Shown piece by piece: positions 51,977-55,601 of a DNA stretch of 55,601 nt; positions within the stretch are counted from its first letter, which is position 1, and each line of letters begins with the position of its first letter. A program made the translations under genes and the position numbers. Under the pieces are notes generated by a model. The model was not told the DNA's origin and did no database searches. It saw only the letters and a program-made list of their open reading frames with translations. Source of the stretch: an uncultured Clostridia bacterium (GTDB lineage: Bacteria > Bacillota > Clostridia > Oscillospirales > QAKW01); contig CALWYZ010000005.1 in the NCBI GenBank assembly GCA_944385895.1, positions 1-55,601 on the forward strand, in the 5' to 3' direction.

Positions 51977-52522
51977 TTATTTTGATTTACCGGCTTTGCC
52001 TTCTTTACGCTTGATGACTTCATCAGCGTATCTGATTCCTGCTCCCTTGTAAGGCTCGGGAGGTCTTTTCATTCTTACATTTGCCGCAAACTGACCGACA
52101 AGCTGCTTATCCGCTCCGGATATTACTACAGAGTTGGCATCAGGAACCTCGATCGTTATTCCCTCTACCGGCTCCACTACCACCTGGTGTGAATAGCCGA
52201 GGTTCATGACAAGATTCTTTCCCTGCATCTGTGCTCTGTATCCGACTCCGCTTATTGCAAGCGTCTTTTTATAGCCGGTTGTAACTCCCTCTACCATATT
52301 TGATATCAGTGTTCTTGTAAGTCCGTGAAGTGAGCGGTGGAACTTATCGTCTGAAGGACGCTCCACTGTAAGCTCGCTGCCGTTTATATTTACCTTCATA
52401 TCCTTATGAAGCTGCTGGGTAAGGGTCGTTTTTGCGCCCTTGACTGTTATTACGTTTTCGTTGTCGATTTTAACTTCGACTCCTGTCGGGACCGTTACCG
52501 GTTTCTTTCCTATTCTTGACAT
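51977..52522 (-). CDS. rplF: 50S ribosomal protein L6
   Basis: 181 residues: [20 protein letters not shown] and the C-terminal [20 protein letters not shown] signature. AAGGAGG lies 7 bases before this ATG; six more in-frame upstream codons lie in the spacer and are not used. Confidence 0.98.
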   Translation of the reverse strand: MSRIGKKPVTVPTGVEVKIDNENVITVKGAKTTLTQQLHKDMKVNINGSELTVERPSDDKFHRSLHGLTRTLISNMVEGVTTGYKKTLAISGVGYRAQMQGKNLVMNLGYSHQVVVEPVEGITIEVPDANSVVISGADKQLVGQFAANVRMKRPPEPYKGAGIRYADEVIKRKEGKAGKSK

Positions 52523-52533
52523 ACTGTACCTCC

Positions 52534-52932
52534 TTACCAAACGAACGCAAGGACTTCGCCGCCTACGCCGGCTTTTCTTGCCTGTTTGTCTGTCATTACG
52601 CCCTTAGAGGTTGATACGATAGCTATGCCAAGACCTCTCATTACGCGGGGAAGCTCTTCACTGGTAGCGTAAATTCTGAGTCCGGGCTTTGATATTCTTT
52701 TAAGGCCCTGGATTACTCTGGATTTCTTCTCACCGTACTTTAATGTAAGTACGATCATACCCTGAAGTCCGTCCTCTACGATTTTCATATCCTTGATATA
52801 TCCCTCGTCAAGAAGTATCTGACATATCGCCTTCTTTATTTTTGACGCAGGTATTTCAACTGTTTCATGTTTTGCCGAATTAGCGTTTCTTATTCTTGTA
52901 AGCAAATCGGCGATAGGGTCTGTTATCTGCAT
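52534..52932 (-). CDS. rpsH: 30S ribosomal protein S8
   Basis: 132 residues: [20 protein letters not shown] and [20 protein letters not shown] with the tail [12 protein letters not shown]. Central 16S binder; translational repressor of the spc operon in E. coli. Confidence 0.98.
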   Translation of the reverse strand: MQITDPIADLLTRIRNANSAKHETVEIPASKIKKAICQILLDEGYIKDMKIVEDGLQGMIVLTLKYGEKKSRVIQGLKRISKPGLRIYATSEELPRVMRGLGIAIVSTSKGVMTDKQARKAGVGGEVLAFVW

Positions 52933-52946
52933 TTTTCGTTCCTCCT

Positions 52947-53132
52947 CTACCAGCTTGCTTTCTTTACTCCGGGAATCTGTCCCTCATAGGCCAGCTCTCT
53001 GAAGCATATTCTGCAAATGCCATAATTTCTGAGGTACGCATGCGGGCGTCCGCAGATTTTGCATCTGTTATACTCTCTTGTAGAGAATTTTTGGGTCTTC
53101 TGCTGTTTTAAAATCATTGCCTTTTTAGCCAC
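52947..53132 (-). CDS. rpsN: 30S ribosomal protein S14, zinc type
   Basis: 61 residues with CKIC and CRIC zinc pairs ([20 protein letters not shown]). The short C+ form, in its normal position between rplE and rpsH. Confidence 0.98.
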   Translation of the reverse strand: MAKKAMILKQQKTQKFSTREYNRCKICGRPHAYLRNYGICRICFRELAYEGQIPGVKKASW

Positions 53133-53146
53133 TAAAATTCCCTCCC

Positions 53147-53686
53147 TTATCTTGAAAACGGAGCGCCCATAAGTGTGAGCAGCTCTTTTGCCTGTTCATC
53201 ATTCTCGGCTGTTGTGACGAAAATGATATCCATTCCTCTGATCTTCTCTACTTTATCGTAATCGATTTCAGGGAAAATCAACTGTTCTTTAATTCCCAGA
53301 GCATAATTTCCGCGGCCGTCAAATGCATTGGGGTTTATACCTCTGAAGTCACGCACACGCGGGAGCGCAACGTTAAAGAGGCGGTCTACGAATTCGTACA
53401 TTTTCTCGCCTCTGAGAGTTACCTTAGCACCGATTGCCATACCCTCTCTGATTTTAAAGTTTGCCACCGATTTTCTTGCGGTACAGGGCACTGCCTTCTG
53501 TCCCGTAATAGCCGCCAGCTCATCACATACGCTTGAAATCACCTTATTGTTGTCCTTTGCATCTCCGCATCCGACATTAATTACGATCTTATCAAGCTTG
53601 GGAATCTGCATGACGCTTTTATAGGAATACTTTTTCATAAGGGCAGGCGCAATTTCTTTATCATATAATTCTTTAATTCTTGACAT
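53147..53686 (-). CDS. rplE: 50S ribosomal protein L5
   Basis: 179 residues: [34 protein letters not shown], and [20 protein letters not shown]. Carries 5S rRNA. GGAGG precedes the ATG. Confidence 0.98.
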   Translation of the reverse strand: MSRIKELYDKEIAPALMKKYSYKSVMQIPKLDKIVINVGCGDAKDNNKVISSVCDELAAITGQKAVPCTARKSVANFKIREGMAIGAKVTLRGEKMYEFVDRLFNVALPRVRDFRGINPNAFDGRGNYALGIKEQLIFPEIDYDKVEKIRGMDIIFVTTAENDEQAKELLTLMGAPFSR

Positions 53687-53703
53687 TTCTTGCTACTCCT
53701 CCC

Positions 53704-54027
53704 TTAAAATGTTTCCCGGCAGTCCGGATTTTTGCAAACTCTTACTTTTTTGCCGTCTTCAAGAACCTTATAGCCGATTCTTGTCGGCATTTTGCACTTG
53801 GGACAGATGACCTGGACCTTGCACGCATAAATCGCGCCCTCAGCCTCTATTCTGCCGCCTGCCTCGCCCTGACGGCGGGGTTTTACATGCTTTGTAACCA
53901 TGTTGGCTTTTTCTACTATTACTTTACCTTCTTTGGGTGATACCTCTAAAACCTTGCCCTGTTTGCCGCGGCTTTTACCGGACAGTACAAGGACTGTGTC
54001 ACCCTTCTTTACATGTAATTTACTCAT
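53704..54027 (-). CDS. rplX: 50S ribosomal protein L24
   Basis: 107 residues from MSKLHVKKGDTVLVLSGKSR (KOW motif). The C-terminus holds a zinc-ribbon-like set, CPKCKMPTRIGYKVLEDGKK then CKNPDC, with an extra residue pair in the second knuckle compared with the common C-x2-C. AAGGAGGATC precedes the ATG; eleven in-frame codons upstream are leader. Confidence 0.97.
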   Translation of the reverse strand: MSKLHVKKGDTVLVLSGKSRGKQGKVLEVSPKEGKVIVEKANMVTKHVKPRRQGEAGGRIEAEGAIYACKVQVICPKCKMPTRIGYKVLEDGKKVRVCKNPDCRETF

Positions 54028-54040
54028 TTTCAGATCCTCC

Positions 54041-54409
54041 TTAAAGCACTTCGGGAGCAAGCGACAGAATCTTTGTATACTCCTTGTCGCGAAGCTCTCT
54101 GGCTACCGGGCCGAAGATACGTGTGCCCCTGGGTGTTTTATCTTCCTTTATGATAACCGCTGCATTCTCATCGAATCTGATGAATGAGCCGTCTGCTCTC
54201 TTTACGCCTTTGACGGTACGAACGACGACTGCTCTTACAACGTCGCCTTTTTTAACTGTGCCGCCCGGTGCTGCTTTTTTTACAGAACAAACTATTACAT
54301 CGCCGATACCTGCGTATCTTCTTCTTGTGCCGCCAAGCACTCTGATGCACATTAGCTCTTTTGCACCGGTGTTGTCAGCAACTTTAAGATATGTCTGCTG
54401 TTGTACCAC
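54041..54409 (-). CDS. rplN: 50S ribosomal protein L14
   Basis: 122 residues: [40 protein letters not shown] and the C-terminal REKLRDK-like segment [19 protein letters not shown]. Intersubunit bridge protein. Confidence 0.98.
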   Translation of the reverse strand: MVQQQTYLKVADNTGAKELMCIRVLGGTRRRYAGIGDVIVCSVKKAAPGGTVKKGDVVRAVVVRTVKGVKRADGSFIRFDENAAVIIKEDKTPRGTRIFGPVARELRDKEYTKILSLAPEVL

Positions 54410-54448
54410 GATTTTGTCCTCCTTGCTTTATTTTTACAATTATTATAA

Positions 54449-54703
54449 TTATTTAGCTTTTTCGATTATTCTAACAAGTCTCCATCTTTTGTCTTTAGAA
54501 AGCGGTCTTGTCTCCATAACCTCAACTGTATCACCGATACCGCACTCGTTTTTCTCGTCGTGTGCTTTGAGTTTATAAGTGTTTTTTATAACTTTCTTGT
54601 ACAAAGGATGTTTTACGTTATCCTTAATGGCAACCACTACGGTTTTGTCCATTTTGTCGCTTACAACTGTTCCGACTCTGGTTTTTCTAAGTGTTCTTTC
54701 CAT
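54449..54703 (-). CDS. rpsQ: 30S ribosomal protein S17
   Basis: 84 residues, OB fold: [20 protein letters not shown] and [25 protein letters not shown] precedes the ATG. Confidence 0.98.
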   Translation of the reverse strand: MERTLRKTRVGTVVSDKMDKTVVVAIKDNVKHPLYKKVIKNTYKLKAHDEKNECGIGDTVEVMETRPLSKDKRWRLVRIIEKAK

Positions 54704-54730
54704 TTGAATGTTCCTCCTTTTCCAAGAAAA

Positions 54731-54931
54731 TTACTTGCTTTCCTGCAGCTCGAGCTGACGTAATATGGTATATACCCTTGCAATATCCTTTTTTACGGCT
54801 ACTATGCGCTGCGGGTTTTCAAGCTGGTTTGTAGAATGTTGAAATTTAAGATTAAAAAGCTCTTTTTTGAGCTCGGTGAGCTTATTTTCCAGCTCCGCGG
54901 TGCTCAATTCTCTGAGTGCACTTGCTTTCAT
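54731..54931 (-). CDS. rpmC: 50S ribosomal protein L29
   Basis: 66 residues, helical hairpin: LRELSTAELENKLTELKKEL and FNLKFQHSTNQLENPQRIVA. At the tunnel exit. Confidence 0.98.
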   Translation of the reverse strand: MKASALRELSTAELENKLTELKKELFNLKFQHSTNQLENPQRIVAVKKDIARVYTILRQLELQESK

Positions 54932-54974
54932 GTTATAACCAATCCTTTCCTAAAGTCCGGTGAAAACACCGTGC

Positions 54975-55412
54975 TTAATTATTATCCGCTGACGCTTGTT
55001 CCAGTGAAGCCTTTGATACAAATTTGCATTTAACGGGAAGTTTATGCATTGCAAGGCGCATTGCTTCTCTTGCCTGATCTTCCGGTACGTCTGCAATTTC
55101 AAAGAGCACTCTGCCCGGCTTTACAACTGCTACCCAGTATTCTACCGAGCCTTTTCCTGAACCCATTCGGGTTTCTGCGGGTTTCTGGGTGATAGGTTTG
55201 TCGGGGAATATTTTTATCCATACACGACCGCCTCTTTTGAGGTATCTTGTCATTGCAATACGTGCTGCTTCTATCTGATTATTTGTTATCCATGACGGTT
55301 CAGTCGCCACAAGTCCGAACTCGCCGTAAGCAATGGTGTTGCCGCGGGTGGCTTTTCCTTTCATACGGCCCCTCTGTACTTTTCTGTACTTTACTCTTTT
55401 AGGGATCAGCAT
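54975..55412 (-). CDS. rplP: 50S ribosomal protein L16
   Basis: 145 residues: [20 protein letters not shown] and [20 protein letters not shown]. Near the A-site tRNA elbow. Its ATG overlaps the rpsC stop (TAATG). Confidence 0.98.
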   Translation of the reverse strand: MLIPKRVKYRKVQRGRMKGKATRGNTIAYGEFGLVATEPSWITNNQIEAARIAMTRYLKRGGRVWIKIFPDKPITQKPAETRMGSGKGSVEYWVAVVKPGRVLFEIADVPEDQAREAMRLAMHKLPVKCKFVSKASLEQASADNN

Positions 55413-55601
55413 TACTTAGCGCCTCCTTCTTTCTTTGGTGTTCTCTTGACGTCGGCAAGTATTTCGCCTTTGTATATCCATACTTTTACGCCGATCTTGC
55501 CATAAGTTGTATTTGCCTCTGTAAAGCCGTAGTCTATATCGGCTCTGAGAGTCTGAAGCGGGATAGTTCCCTCATGGTATGTCTCGCTTCTTGCAATTTC
55601 C
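55412..55601 (-). CDS. rpsC: 30S ribosomal protein S3, C-terminal part (cut by window edge)
   Basis: The last 62 residues: [60 protein letters not shown] then AK and stop. This is the C-terminal domain of S3. The rest, with rplV and further S10-operon genes, should lie beyond the right edge. Confidence 0.97.
   Translation of the reverse strand, partial: EIARSETYHEGTIPLQTLRADIDYGFTEANTTYGKIGVKVWIYKGEILADVKRTPKKEGGAK

Overview
The window comes from a low-GC, endospore-forming member of the Clostridia (Bacillota). Evidence: a SpoVM-type sporulation peptide, clostridial gene sets (DUF512 radical SAM next to der and plsY; YetF with DUF4363; VTC with DUF4956), zinc-ribbon forms of S14, L24, L32 and L36, near-consensus sigma-A promoters and many intrinsic terminators. 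Genus cannot be fixed by eye; a gut anaerobe near Oscillospiraceae or Lachnospiraceae is a guess.

Layout. 1-7.1 kb (minus strand): start of a GNAT acetyltransferase, a transglutaminase/SLH surface protein with greA and lysS, then rpsB-tsf and a DivIVA-like gene. 7.1-12.3 kb: a membrane-anchored protein, a D,D-carboxypeptidase, YetF/DUF4363, a 53-aa membrane peptide with spoVM, and typA. 12.5-18.2 kb (plus): VTC/DUF4956, yceD-rpmF, DUF512-der-plsY. 18.2-22.4 kb: YbaK-like protein, an ABC exporter behind a palindrome-covered promoter, and an epimerase. 22.4-30.6 kb: four 93-bp tandem repeats carrying terminator hairpins after tRNA-Gly(CCC), proB-proA-proC, a ferredoxin-domain protein, cdd, a frameshifted alkD, queH and a large glycosidase-like protein.

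30.6-34.8 kb is an eroded accessory zone: a small membrane protein, a lipoprotein with no clear start, an Imm70-type immunity gene, two toxin 3' fragments, a possible membrane immunity protein, and a serine recombinase missing its catalytic N-terminus.

34,755-44,377 is a 9.6-kb integrative mobilizable element in the 3' half of tRNA-Trp(CCA), bounded by 45-bp direct repeats. Both ends also carry 12-bp-period repeats that look like integrase arm sites. It encodes an XRE repressor, a MobV relaxase with an oriT-like hairpin cluster, very acidic paralogous proteins, two surface-type membrane proteins, two ribbon-helix-helix proteins, a replication-like protein with an SSB-like tail, an excisionase-type HTH protein and a tyrosine integrase. 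It has no type IV secretion genes, so it would need a helper.

44.4-55.6 kb is the conserved ribosomal-protein supercluster on the minus strand, from rpsC (cut by the window edge) through secY-adk-map-infA to rpoA and rplQ.

The most promising unexplained material is in the mobile element: the acidic paralogs (possible DNA mimics), acidic C-termini shared with the relaxase, a duplicated leader with a recurring TCATACTTA box, and a G-poor 5-bp-period tract. Next are the 93-bp terminator repeats beside tRNA-Gly.
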